64,000 nt of DNA from Stenotrophomonas sp. 24(2023) (GTDB lineage: Bacteria; Pseudomonadota; Gammaproteobacteria; Xanthomonadales; Xanthomonadaceae), in NCBI RefSeq assembly GCF_030913365.1, contig NZ_CP133160.1, forward strand, positions 4,130,001 to 4,194,000, in the 5' to 3' direction. Each line of letters opens with the position of its first letter. The first letter of the stretch is position 1. The position numbers and the translations under genes were made by a program. Of the stretch, positions 51,909 to 60,834 are shown piece after piece. The notes beneath the pieces were generated by a model. That model worked only from the letters and a program-made list of their open reading frames with translations. It was not told the DNA's origin and searched no databases.

Positions 51909-52127
51909 GCAGTGCCTGCGGCGTCGTGATGGACGCCCAGCCTCCCCTATTGCCGTCTCCCGGGCTGAGACGACGACCCAGGGGGGATTATTTGCGCCGC
52001 CTCGCTGGCGAGCATCAGATATTCCTGATGGCTGACAGGGGTCTTTCCTGATGGTGTCGCATTTGGCTCGCTGAGATGGTTGCCACGCTCACAGAGCATG
52101 ACCATTCACAAGACGGGGGATCTCAGC

Positions 52128-52457
52128 ATGGCTGCACGTTATGAGTTGAAGGCATCGGGCACCCAGTTCCATTTCGTTCTCAAGGCGGGCAATGGCGAAG
52201 TCATCCTGACCGGAGAGCGCTACACCACCAAGCAGAACGCGATGAACGGCATCGCATCGGTCAAGGCGAACGCTCCGCTTGATGCCCGCTACGAGCGAAA
52301 GACATCCAGCAACGGCTCGCCGATGTTCAATCTGAAGGCTGCAAACGGTGAAGTGATTGGCACCAGTGAGCAGTACAGCTCCACTGCCGGGCGTGAAGCC
52401 GGCATCCAGTCGGTCAAAAACAATGGCCCATCTGCGCCCGTCGTTGACCTGACCTGA
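52128..52457 (+). CDS. YegP-like protein (tandem DUF1508)
   Basis: This 109-residue protein has two DUF1508 repeats. The first is YELKASGTQFHFVLKAGNGEVILTGERY and the second YERKTSSNGSPMFNLKAANGEVIGTSEQY, each followed by a short helix. YegP is a small stress-linked protein of unknown mechanism. The ATG at 52128 with GGGGGA upstream is preferred over an in-frame ATG at 52098. It stands alone. Confidence 0.88.
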   Translation: MAARYELKASGTQFHFVLKAGNGEVILTGERYTTKQNAMNGIASVKANAPLDARYERKTSSNGSPMFNLKAANGEVIGTSEQYSSTAGREAGIQSVKNNGPSAPVVDLT

Positions 52458-52504
52458 GCCCTCGACGCCCGCATCGCAAGCCGCGATGCGGGCCTCGCAC
52501 GTCG

Positions 52505-53567
52505 TCACCAGTTCCAGCGCAGGCCCACGTTGCCGTCCAGCGATTCACGGCCGCGCCCGAACGACTTCTGGTAGCCGGCGGTGGCATACAGCGATGTCCG
52601 CAGGCCCAGCTGTGCGCTCATGCCGACGCTCAGTTCCCACCACGTGCCGGACAGGTCCGAATGGAACGGCACGGGCCCGTCATGGCTGTCGAAGGTGTTG
52701 CGCGAATCGGAGCGGAACTCGTGCCAGACATTGGCGGCCAGCCAGTGGGTCAGCAGGCGTGGCACGGTGCCTTCGGCCAGGGCACGGGTGTGGCTCAATC
52801 GCCCGCCCAGGCGGGCCGTGAGCGAATCGGTGCTGTCGAAGTTCACCGATGACACCGCATCGTGGGCATCATCCAGCCGCAGCCGCTGGTAGATCACCTG
52901 GCCTTGGGGGGTCAACGACCAGCCGTTGTCCAGCACGTAGGGCACCCCGCCTTCCACCGCCACCACCGGAGCCGCCATTGCCGGTACCGCCGGCGCCACT
53001 GCCGCCGCCTCCGCCACCGTTGCCACCGGTACCGCCGGTGATCAGCCCGGTATTGCTGCCCGCCCCGTTGAGCGATGCACCGACGCCGCCACCGCCACCA
53101 CCGCCGCCGCCCGCACCGGATTCGACCCCGGCAGCGCTGTTGGCACCGCCACCACCACCGGTGCCACCGGCCTGGCCCCCCTGGCCAGCGCCACCGGAAC
53201 CGGTCTGGCCCGCCGCGCCATTGCCACCGCCGCCACCGTTGATGCCACCGGCACCCCCCGCCCCGCCATTGCCGCCGATGCCGGTGTTGGTGCCAACGGC
53301 ACCGCCCCCGCCCCCGTTGCCACTCTGTCCACCACCGGCAGCATCCCCACCGTTGGGGGCATCAGGCACGCCACCGATCGCCGGCCTGCAGGTGGCTGCG
53401 GGCGTGCAGCCGCCCTTGCCACCATCGGCATGCGCGGCCATCGAGACGGTGCCACCGGCCAGCAGCATCGCAACGGCGATGGCCAGTACACGGTGTTCGG
53501 GCGCCCGCACTGGCGGGGCACCGGCTGCAACAGGACGGGGAGCAACTGCAGGGTGTGGACTGCGCAT
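52505..53567 (-). pseudogene. Gly-rich autotransporter, frame-disrupted
   Basis: From 53567 (MRSPHPAV..., AGGAAAC upstream) one frame encodes a signal region and a Gly-rich PE-PGRS-like passenger with repeats of GGNGG/GGAGG type. At about 52960-52985 it loses register. The C-terminal autotransporter barrel (GWSLTPQGQVIYQRLRLDD... GLRWNW) continues in another frame to 52505. The visible barrel part is only about 150 residues against the usual 270. The break may be a real frameshift with deletion, slippage in repeat DNA, or an assembly error. Confidence 0.75.
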
Positions 53568-53764
53568 GTTTCCTGGCCTCCTGGTGCGCACGAATCCAAG
53601 CATCCATGCGTCTACCCCCACGGTCTCAGGCGTTTTGTCGAAGTGATGTGCATGGGAAGGCCGCGTCATGCCGACCGGCCGCACAGATTTACAAAAAAGT
53701 GGCGGACACTGTCTTCAGCCGTCGCCGTGTCGCCGTCGTGCCAGGCCCGGGCACGGCAGGCCCC

Positions 53765-54559
53765 TCATCCCAGTGATGCGAAGTACTGTGCCGGCGGCTT
53801 GCCCATCGCCTTGCGGAACATCGTGATGAAGGCGGTGGCCGAGTCGTAGCCCAGCAGGCCAGCCACCTGCTGCACGGACATGCCAGCGGCGAGTTCACGC
53901 AGGGCCACCAGCAGGTGGATCTGCTGCCGCCAGCGGCCAAAGCTCAGGCCGGTCTGCTGCTGGATCAGCCGGGCCAGCGTGCGTTCCCCCATCGCCACGC
54001 GCTGCGCCCACTGCGCCAGCGTGCTGCGATCGTCAGGGTGCCGGGTCAACGCGGTGGCGATGCGCTGCAGCGTGGGGTGATCGGAGATCGGCAGGTGGAA
54101 GCGCGCGACCGGCGCGGCCACCAGTTGTTCCAGCAGCACACCGGCCACCCGTGCCGTGGGGCCGTCCGCCGGGTACGGGTGCGGTTGTTCGGCCAGGTAG
54201 TCGACCAGTTCGCGCAGCAGCGGACTGACCTGCAGCGTGCAGCAGTCCGGCGGCATCGGTGCAGCCCCCGGTTCGATGAACAGATAGCTGATGCGGGCGT
54301 TGTGCGTGCCGTGATTGCTGTGTGGCAGGCTGCCGGGAATCCACACCGCATGCTGCGGTGGCACCAGCCACAGTGCGCCGGGCACGCGGCAGGTCACCGC
54401 GCCGTGTCGGGCGATCACCAGCTGGCCCTTGCGGTGCTGGTGCACCGGCAGTTCCACGTCGTGCTGGTCCACCTCCAGCCGCAGGGCCGTCACCGGCAGG
54501 CCGTCGGCGTCCGGGTCGAAGTGGCGCAGCAGCTGGGCGAGGGAACTGCGGATTGGCAT
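53765..54559 (-). CDS. AraC family regulator, NimR-like
   Basis: This 264-residue regulator has a cupin ligand domain (VHQHRKGQLVIARHG... VPPQHAVWIPGSLPHSN) and two C-terminal HTH motifs (QWAQRVAMGERTLARLIQQQTGLSFGRWR and VAGLLGYDSATAFITMFRKAMGKPPAQYF). It is divergent from a CynX/NimT-type exporter, the same arrangement as nimR-nimT in E. coli, so it probably activates or represses that exporter. Confidence 0.88.
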   Translation of the reverse strand: MPIRSSLAQLLRHFDPDADGLPVTALRLEVDQHDVELPVHQHRKGQLVIARHGAVTCRVPGALWLVPPQHAVWIPGSLPHSNHGTHNARISYLFIEPGAAPMPPDCCTLQVSPLLRELVDYLAEQPHPYPADGPTARVAGVLLEQLVAAPVARFHLPISDHPTLQRIATALTRHPDDRSTLAQWAQRVAMGERTLARLIQQQTGLSFGRWRQQIHLLVALRELAAGMSVQQVAGLLGYDSATAFITMFRKAMGKPPAQYFASLG

Positions 54560-54645
54560 GATTCAGCGATTATCTGTCATTCCTCGCATATCGCGCTTGA
54601 ACCGGCGCGCGTATCGTTCGGCTGCCCCACCCCCACCGTGCCGTC

Positions 54646-55878
54646 ATGAACACCGCTTCCCCACGCACCGACCGCCGCGAACTGGCGCTGTTGGCCGCCA
54701 TCCTGCTGATCGCTGCCTGCCTGCGCGCGCCCTTCACCGGCCTGCCGCCGGCACTGGGCCTGATCGCCACCGACCTGCGGCTGAGCACCGGCCTGGCCGG
54801 CGCCATCATCACCCTGCCCTTGCTGGCGTTTGCCCTGCTGTCCCCACTGGTCGCTGCGCTGGCACGGCGGCAGGGGCTGGAGCGCACGCTGACCGCAGGC
54901 CTGGTCATCCTCGCGGTGGGCATCGCGCTGCGCTCGGCCGGTGCTGCAGCGGCGCTGTTCGTCGGCACCGCCGTCATCGGCATCGGCATCACCGTTGGCA
55001 ACGTGCTGCTGCCCAGCCTGATCAAGCGCAGCTTCCCCAACAGCATCACCCCGCTCACCGGTGCCTATGCGCTGACGATGGGGATTGCCGCCACGGCGGG
55101 CTCGGCCGTGGTGGTGCCGTTGTCCACCGCCTGGGGCTGGCCGGCGGCCCTGGCCAGCTTCATCGTGCTGCCGCTGGTCGCGCTGGCGGCCTGGCTGCCA
55201 CAGCTGCGCCAGCCAGCGGCGACGGCCCCCACTGCGGCAGCGTCCACGCCGGAACCGCGCCTGTGGCGTTCGCCGCTGGCGTGGCAGGTCACCCTGTTCC
55301 TGGGCCTGAATTCCCTGCTCAGCTACATCGCCATCGGCTGGTTGCCGGCGATGCTGGTCGAGGCCGGCCACAGCCAGGCGCAGACCGGTTCGCTGCATGG
55401 GGTGCTGCAGTTGGCCATCGCCGTGCCGGGGCTGGTCATCGGCCCACTGGTGCGCCGCCTGCGCGACCAGCGTCTTGCGGCCGCGCTGTCTGCGGCCTGC
55501 ATGGCCGGCGGCTTCCTGGGACTGCTGCTTGCGCCGGCCCAGGCCATCGCCTGGTGCGCGCTGCTGGGCGTCGGCTCGGGCACCGGCTTCATCCTCGGCC
55601 TGGCCTTCGTCGGCCTGCGCACGCGCACCACCGCGCAGGCAGTGGCGCTGTCCGGCATGGCGCAGTGCGTGGGCTACCTGCTGGCGGCCAGCGGCCCGAT
55701 CAGTATGGGCGCCCTGCATGATGCGGCGGGCAGCTGGCAGTGGCCGCTGCTGCTGTGCACTGGCCTGGCCCTGCTGGAAGGCAGCATCGGCCTGCTGGCC
55801 GGGCGCGACCGCCGGATCGGCGATGCCGCGCCCGCACCTGCGCCTGCTGCCAACGCGCTGCCGCCGCAGCAGGCCTGA
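54646..55878 (+). CDS. MFS exporter, CynX/NimT family
   Basis: This 410-residue, 12-helix transporter begins with DRRELALLAAILLIAACLRAPFTGLPP, then STGLAGAIITLPLLAFALLSP, both typical of CynX/NimT proteins, and has GNVLLPSLIKRSFPN in the middle. Members export cyanate or 2-nitroimidazole. It is divergent from the NimR-like regulator, which supports a NimT-like role; the true substrate is unknown. Confidence 0.85.
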   Translation: MNTASPRTDRRELALLAAILLIAACLRAPFTGLPPALGLIATDLRLSTGLAGAIITLPLLAFALLSPLVAALARRQGLERTLTAGLVILAVGIALRSAGAAAALFVGTAVIGIGITVGNVLLPSLIKRSFPNSITPLTGAYALTMGIAATAGSAVVVPLSTAWGWPAALASFIVLPLVALAAWLPQLRQPAATAPTAAASTPEPRLWRSPLAWQVTLFLGLNSLLSYIAIGWLPAMLVEAGHSQAQTGSLHGVLQLAIAVPGLVIGPLVRRLRDQRLAAALSAACMAGGFLGLLLAPAQAIAWCALLGVGSGTGFILGLAFVGLRTRTTAQAVALSGMAQCVGYLLAASGPISMGALHDAAGSWQWPLLLCTGLALLEGSIGLLAGRDRRIGDAAPAPAPAANALPPQQA

Positions 55879-55884
55879 AAGCGG

Positions 55885-56130
55885 TCAGTCGCCGCCGGTG
55901 CCGCGCTGTGCCTGCCGGGCGCGGAATTCGGGCGTGGGCAGTCCGCCCACGCCCCAACTGTCCAGCGCCACTTCCTCGATGACCACGAAGGTCGAGGCCA
56001 GCGGCTTGCCCATCACCTGCAGCAGCAGCTCGCTCACGCCCTGGATCAGCGCCTTCTTCTGCGCGGCGGTGGTGGCTTCGGCACCCGGTGCGGTGCCCTC
56101 GCGGGTCACCTTGATGTTCACGTAAGGCAT
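55885..56130 (-). CDS. 4-oxalocrotonate tautomerase family protein
   Basis: This 81-residue protein starts MPYVNIKVTREG, leaving Pro1 as the catalytic general base after Met removal. The next part, AAQKKALIQGVSELLLQVMGK, is the usual helix, followed by the STFVVIEEV strand. The C-terminal 20 residues are longer than in the 62-residue type enzymes. GGAGC precedes the ATG. It lies 20 bases after the SDR gene on the same strand, so the two form an operon. Confidence 0.88.
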   Translation of the reverse strand: MPYVNIKVTREGTAPGAEATTAAQKKALIQGVSELLLQVMGKPLASTFVVIEEVALDSWGVGGLPTPEFRARQAQRGTGGD

Positions 56131-56150
56131 GTCAGTGCTCCGTTGGGGGG

Positions 56151-56861
56151 TCAGCTGCCGGCCACCTGGCCGCCATCGACGTGCAGGATTTCACCGGTCA
56201 CGAAACCCGCGTCTTCCAGGTACATCACCGCCTGGGTGATGTCGGCCACATCGCCCAGGCGCTGCATCGGGTGCAGGCCGGCCAGCGTGGCATGGGTGTG
56301 CGGCGGGTGCATCGGCGTGCGGATCACCCCCGGCGACACCGCGTTGACGCGGATGTTGCGGGTGGCATATTCGATGGCCAGGCTGCGCGTGGCCGCGGCC
56401 AGCCCGCCCTTGGTCAGTGACGCCAGCACCGAGGGCACGTTGTGGTTGGCGTTGTCGACCAGGGTGGTGGTGATCTGCACCACATGGCCGCCGCCCTGCG
56501 CCAGCATCGCCTCCACCGCCGGCTGGGTGGTGTGGAAGAAGCCGTCGAGGTTGGTGGCCAGCATCTGCTGGTACTGCTGCGCGCTGTACTGGGTGAACGG
56601 GCTGGCGATGAAGATGCCGGCGTTGTTGACCAGCGTATCGACCCGCCCGAAGCGCTCCAGCGCCTGCTCGACCAGCGCCTTGCCGGTGGCCGGATGGCCG
56701 ATGTCGCCGGCGATGGTCAGGTAGTTGGGGTCGTTGGAAGCGGCGATGCGGCGGGAGGTACCGAGCACCCGGTAGCCGCGCGCCAGGAAGGCACGGGCGA
56801 TGCCCTCGCCCAGCCCCTGCGATGCGCCGGTCACGATGGCCACTTTCTGCGTGTTGTTCAT
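56151..56861 (-). CDS. SDR family protein with altered catalytic triad
   Basis: This 236-residue protein has the SDR cofactor loop TGASQGLG and NNAG. At the active site, where SDRs have Y-x-x-x-K, it reads ASLTK, so the Tyr is replaced by Ala, and the usual Ser position reads ITTTL. The fold is intact, but classical dehydrogenase chemistry is doubtful. It may bind NAD(P) without catalysis or use other residues. It is coupled with the tautomerase gene and divergent from a LysR gene. Confidence 0.85.
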   Translation of the reverse strand: MNNTQKVAIVTGASQGLGEGIARAFLARGYRVLGTSRRIAASNDPNYLTIAGDIGHPATGKALVEQALERFGRVDTLVNNAGIFIASPFTQYSAQQYQQMLATNLDGFFHTTQPAVEAMLAQGGGHVVQITTTLVDNANHNVPSVLASLTKGGLAAATRSLAIEYATRNIRVNAVSPGVIRTPMHPPHTHATLAGLHPMQRLGDVADITQAVMYLEDAGFVTGEILHVDGGQVAGS

Positions 56862-56954
56862 GGGGATTCCCGTTGGCAGGCCGGGCGGGATCGCCCGGCG
56901 TGGACACCAATCTAGGCGCGGCCCGGCTGTTCGAAAATCCGCTAATCTTGCGCA

Positions 56955-57842
56955 ATGGCTGATAAAAAACGCACAGAGCCGGACTGGCAGGATGTCCGCG
57001 TGTTCCTGGCACTGGGGCGCTACGGCAGCCTGTCGGCCGCCGCCCGGGCCCTGGGCACCAACCACTCCACCATTTCCCGGCGGCTGCAGTCGCTGGAAGC
57101 CAGCCTGGGCGAAAAGCTGATGGAGCGCCGCCCGCAGGGCTATGTGCTGACCCCGGCCGGCACGCAGGCACTGGCGGCGGCCAGTGACATGGAAGCGGCC
57201 GTGCAGACGCTGGGGCGCGGGCAGGCCGACGGCGTGCCGCGCGGGCTGGTGCGGGTCAACGCGCCACCGGCGCTGACCCAGGGGTTCCTGACCGCGCAGC
57301 TGGCGCCGCTGCCGCTGCAGTACCCGGGGCTGGACATCGAGCTGGCCTCGGACCTGCGCGCGGTCAGCCTGGAACGGCATGTCACCGATATCGCCGTGCG
57401 CCTGGACCCGCCACGCGACGGTGATGTCATCGCCCGGCCGCTGGGCACGATGGCCTTCGGCTTCTATGGCACCGAGGCCGTCCGCGCGCGTATCGAGGCG
57501 GGCCAGGCCCCATCGTTCGTGGGCTTCGACGAGGCCAACGCCTACCTGCCGGAGGCGACCTGGCTGGCGCAGCATTTCCCGCAGGCGCGCATCGTGTTCC
57601 GTGCCAACAACCAGGCAGCGCAGGCCATCGCGGCGCGGTCCGGGGCCGGGCTGGTGCTGTTGCCGCACTACCTTGGCCGCAGCACGCCCGGCCTGCATCC
57701 CTGCACGCTGCCGGTGGCCCCGCCGTCGCGTGGCATCTTCCTGCTCACGCGCCGGCAGGACCGCCGCGACCTGCCCATCCGTACCGTTGCCGACCACCTG
57801 CTGCAGGTGTTTGCCGATGCACGGGCGCTGTTCGAGCCCTGA
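56955..57842 (+). CDS. LysR family transcriptional regulator
   Basis: This 295-residue regulator has the HTH VRVFLALGRYGSLSAAARALGTNHSTISRRLQSLE, the NHSTISRR variant being typical of regulators next to oxidoreductases. The effector domain contains DIAVRLDPPRDGDVIARPLG. It is divergent from the SDR/tautomerase operon and converges with the fap operon end, with ten bases between stops. Confidence 0.88.
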   Translation: MADKKRTEPDWQDVRVFLALGRYGSLSAAARALGTNHSTISRRLQSLEASLGEKLMERRPQGYVLTPAGTQALAAASDMEAAVQTLGRGQADGVPRGLVRVNAPPALTQGFLTAQLAPLPLQYPGLDIELASDLRAVSLERHVTDIAVRLDPPRDGDVIARPLGTMAFGFYGTEAVRARIEAGQAPSFVGFDEANAYLPEATWLAQHFPQARIVFRANNQAAQAIAARSGAGLVLLPHYLGRSTPGLHPCTLPVAPPSRGIFLLTRRQDRRDLPIRTVADHLLQVFADARALFEP

Positions 57843-57852
57843 GCCGGCATTG

Positions 57853-59148
57853 CTAGAGCATGTACGGAATCTTGAAGGCCAGGGTGAAATCCGGTGCATC
57901 CGGGGTCAGGCCGATGCCCAGCAACGTCACCAGCGTGGTGTGTGAGTTCAGTGCGTAGGTCACGCCGAGGTTGAGCGAGGCCGCGTTGGAATCGCTGCCG
58001 ATCACCTTCACCCATTGTCCCCCCTTGTAGCGCGTGGACGCGCGCGCCCCGATGCGGTCGCTGAAGGACAGGCTCAGGCTGGTGCGTTCGTTGAAGGCGA
58101 ACGCTACGCCCGCACCGAAGTACACCGATCCGCCCAGCTTCACCTCGCCCGGATTGACCGTGTCCGGGTTGCTGTCGATGTCGTCGAAACCGCGCACGAA
58201 CGAATGCACGTAGCCGGCGTTGGCGAACAGGATGGCCGGATCGGCGGTCTTCACCATCGACACGCCCACGTTGGCCTGCCAGACCCCGTTGCCGGTGGGC
58301 TGCTCGGCGGGCACGGCGAAGCGGATGTAGTCATCGTCGTCGCGCTCGATCACCCGCCAGTCCAGGCCATAGGGGGCACGCCCGGTCGGGGCGGTGACAC
58401 CGGCGGTGAGCACCGTTTCCGGTCGCCAGCCCCGCTCGCCGAACAGGCGGTAGTTGGCACTCAGGCCGATATCGCCGATGCCGTTGCCGCTGGTTTCCTC
58501 CTGCGCGATCGCCGCTGCCGCGCCGCCGGCCCCGCCCTTCTGGTACACGGTGCGGCGCGCCAGATAAGGCACATCGAGGTTCAAGGTCAGGTTGCGGCTC
58601 ACGCCCCAGCGTGCCGCCAGGTTGTAGGTGATCGAATCGGACTCGACGTTCTCGATGGCGATGTTGCCGAGGAAGATCGCATCCAGCGCCAGAAATCCGT
58701 TGAGGGTGAGCTGCTTGCGGTCGTAGCGCGCGTAGGTGAGGCTGTTTTCAACGGTGAAGCGGCGGCTGAACAGTGCCGACTGCTGCTGCTTCACATCGTC
58801 CACGCTGCGCCGCGCCTCCTGCCGCGCCTGCTGTGCCTCGGCCGCCGTGCTGGCATAGGCCTCGCTGCTGGGCGGCACCGCCGTCGGTGCCGAAGGCACG
58901 GGAGCCGGTGCCTCGGCCGGGCCAGGTGCAACGGCTGCCCGCCCGGACACGCGGGCCTGCATCGCCTGCACCTGCATGTCCAGCTCGCGCAGCCGTCGCA
59001 CTTCCTGTGCGTAGTTGGCCTTGAGCTGTTCCAGCTGGCTGGCCAGGGCCTGTACGTCCGCATCCTGCACGGGCGCGCCGGCCTGTGCGAACGCGGTGGT
59101 TGCCAGCGCCGCCAGCGCCAGCGGGGTGAACCGCATGATCGTATGCAT
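57853..59148 (-). CDS. fapF: FapF-like outer-membrane amyloid secretion channel
   Basis: This 431-residue protein has a signal peptide, an N-terminal coiled coil (DADVQALASQLEQLKANYAQEVRRLRELDMQVQAMQ-type heptads, about 28-65), a Pro/Ala linker, a second short helix (QQARQEARRSVDDVKQQQ), and a beta-barrel (NGFLALDAIFLGNI onward) ending in LAFKIPYML. FapF forms a trimeric gated pore that exports Fap subunits. Last gene of the fap operon. Confidence 0.85.
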   Translation of the reverse strand: MHTIMRFTPLALAALATTAFAQAGAPVQDADVQALASQLEQLKANYAQEVRRLRELDMQVQAMQARVSGRAAVAPGPAEAPAPVPSAPTAVPPSSEAYASTAAEAQQARQEARRSVDDVKQQQSALFSRRFTVENSLTYARYDRKQLTLNGFLALDAIFLGNIAIENVESDSITYNLAARWGVSRNLTLNLDVPYLARRTVYQKGGAGGAAAAIAQEETSGNGIGDIGLSANYRLFGERGWRPETVLTAGVTAPTGRAPYGLDWRVIERDDDDYIRFAVPAEQPTGNGVWQANVGVSMVKTADPAILFANAGYVHSFVRGFDDIDSNPDTVNPGEVKLGGSVYFGAGVAFAFNERTSLSLSFSDRIGARASTRYKGGQWVKVIGSDSNAASLNLGVTYALNSHTTLVTLLGIGLTPDAPDFTLAFKIPYML

Positions 59149-59192
59149 GGTCGTACCCTGCGTTGAACCTCACTCCCCCCACCCGGGCCCGT

Positions 59193-59945
59193 TCAAGGAC
59201 CCGGGGCCATGCCGCGGTTCAGCGCCATCGCCTGGGCCACGTTCTGGCTCAGGGGCAGGTTGCTGGCCACGGTGTTGCGGACCAGTTCCAGCTGCAGCTG
59301 GTTGCTGGCGCTCTGGCCATCGCCGGCCAGGGCGATGCCCTGGCCCACGCTGCCGTTGCGGATCCACTGCTGGACCAGGCCCTGCCCGTCCATCTGCAGC
59401 AGCAGGCGCGCCTGGTTGCCCTCCAGCACTGCGCTGGCGCTGGCACCGCCCTGCTGCACGCTGGCCAGGCGCTGGCCACTGTCGGCCAGCGCGATGGGCA
59501 CGGCGCCGTCGCGCACGGTCAGCGCGGTGACATTGCGGGCGCGGTTGCCATCGCCGGCGACCTGCACGCTCTGCACCAGGCCGCTGGCATTGGCCAGCCC
59601 GCTGCTGTCGATGCTGCGGCCGGTGGTGGCCGGCAGGGGCGCATCGGCAGCGGTGACCTGCACGTTGGGCTGGAAGCTCAGGCGCGGTGCGCCGCCCTGG
59701 CGGAAATCCATGCCCAGCGTCAGCGATCCCTGCAGGGTGGCGCCGTTGGCGGCCTGCCACTGCGACACCATGGTCACCCCGAACCAGGCCACGGTAGTGC
59801 CGCCGACGGTGTAGCGGCCGCGCATCAGGCCCAGTTCCGGGTCCGGTATTTCGGTCAGGCCACGCCCCGGTGCGCGCTCTGCGCCCGTGGCGGGCAGCAG
59901 CGGCAGCATCAGCAGCAGGGCGAACAGGCAGCGTTGGCACGACAT
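59193..59945 (-). CDS. fapE: FapE-like secreted protein
   Basis: The start at 59945 has AAGGAGAG nine bases upstream. The 250-residue product has a signal peptide, then ELGLMRGRYTVGGTTVAWFGVTMVSQW. The second half has short Asn/Gln-rich strands with Q-x-x-x-G-N-R type spacing (AGDGNRARNVTAL). By position between fapD and fapF it is FapE, a minor component of the fibre or secretion complex. Sequence identity to Pseudomonas FapE is not obvious by eye, so the name rests partly on gene order. Confidence 0.7.
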   Translation of the reverse strand: MSCQRCLFALLLMLPLLPATGAERAPGRGLTEIPDPELGLMRGRYTVGGTTVAWFGVTMVSQWQAANGATLQGSLTLGMDFRQGGAPRLSFQPNVQVTAADAPLPATTGRSIDSSGLANASGLVQSVQVAGDGNRARNVTALTVRDGAVPIALADSGQRLASVQQGGASASAVLEGNQARLLLQMDGQGLVQQWIRNGSVGQGIALAGDGQSASNQLQLELVRNTVASNLPLSQNVAQAMALNRGMAPGP

Positions 59946-59958
59946 GGTCGTCTCTCCT

Positions 59959-60681
59959 TCAGAACAGGTCGGCATGGCTGAAGCCGAAGTCGACCAGCTC
60001 GGCATCGGTAATCGGTCCCTGCCGCGCATACAGCGCACGGGCACTGGGCCGTTCGCTGGGCTGCAGCAGCACCGTGTTGCGGTCGAAATCACTGCCGATC
60101 ACCACGAACACGGCCCGCGAGGGCCAGGCGGCGGTGAACTCGGCCAGCGGCAGGCTGCGGTTGCCCAGGATCGGGTCGGCCACGTCCACCCTGCCGTCGC
60201 GCACCTGCTTGAGCACCACGAAATGCCGGAACCCGCGCACATCCATCAGCACCAGCCCGGGCACGCGCAGGGTGCGCAGGCGCGCTTCATCGATGCGGTA
60301 GCCACGGCCGCGCATGCCCAGTGATTCCACATAGCGCTTGATGTCCAGCAGCGAGAAGCCACGCTCGCGCACCAGCGCCGGATCGGACACGCCCATCATC
60401 CCTTCGATCACCGTGGCCTCGTCCGTGTCCAGGTGGTAGGCGTGGCGCAGGATGGTCGCCAGCGCCGCCGCCCCGCAGCTGTAGTCGGTGTGCTGGCGCA
60501 CCACGTTGCGGTAGCGCCGCTCCTGCATGCTTTCCACCTTCTGCTGCAGCAGCGCGCCATTGGGCAGCACGCCAGTGAAGGACACCTCCCCCGCCCAGCC
60601 CGGCACGCTGGCCCACGCCAGCAACCCCGGCAGCAGCAGGCAGGGCAGCAACAGATGCAGCAGGCGGCGGTGAGCGGTCAT
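59959..60681 (-). CDS. fapD: FapD-like C39 family cysteine peptidase
   Basis: This 240-residue exported protein has a signal peptide and a C39-type papain fold with Cys69 in DYSCGAAALATIL, His153 in GFRHFVVL and Asp169 in VADP. In Pseudomonas, FapD is needed for fibre assembly and probably processes Fap proteins in the periplasm. It is 13 bases ahead of fapE, while fapC upstream is separated by a 153-base region with three hairpins. Confidence 0.88.
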   Translation of the reverse strand: MTAHRRLLHLLLPCLLLPGLLAWASVPGWAGEVSFTGVLPNGALLQQKVESMQERRYRNVVRQHTDYSCGAAALATILRHAYHLDTDEATVIEGMMGVSDPALVRERGFSLLDIKRYVESLGMRGRGYRIDEARLRTLRVPGLVLMDVRGFRHFVVLKQVRDGRVDVADPILGNRSLPLAEFTAAWPSRAVFVVIGSDFDRNTVLLQPSERPSARALYARQGPITDAELVDFGFSHADLF

Positions 60682-60716
60682 GACGTGTTCTTCCTGGCAC
60701 GGTGCAGCGGCAGGAA

Positions 60717-60818
60717 GGAGCCCCTGCCCAAGGGGGGAGACAGGACAGGGGCTCCCGGGGAACCTGGCCATTGGCGGATGGCCAGGTGTGTTGCGCCCAC
60801 TGCGGTTGCCCGCAGTGG
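60717..60818 (-). terminator. Three tandem stem-loops between fapC and fapD
   Basis: Perfect stems lie at 60717-60726/60746-60755 (GGAGCCCCTG), 60763-60771/60778-60786 (CCTGGCCAT, loop TGGCGG) and 60797-60805/60810-60818 (CCACTGCGG, loop TTGC). None has a clear U-tract. They follow the fapC stop directly and would stabilise the fapABC mRNA or reduce read-through to fapDEF, giving more subunit than secretion machinery. Confidence 0.75.
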
Positions 60819-60834
60819 ACGGCCGCACGCGCTG

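Noticed and set aside
52985..53345. Short tandem GC-rich repeats that could suggest a CRISPR or REP array
   Set aside because: Units are irregular Gly codons in an open frame of a PE-PGRS-like passenger, with no constant repeat or spacer length.
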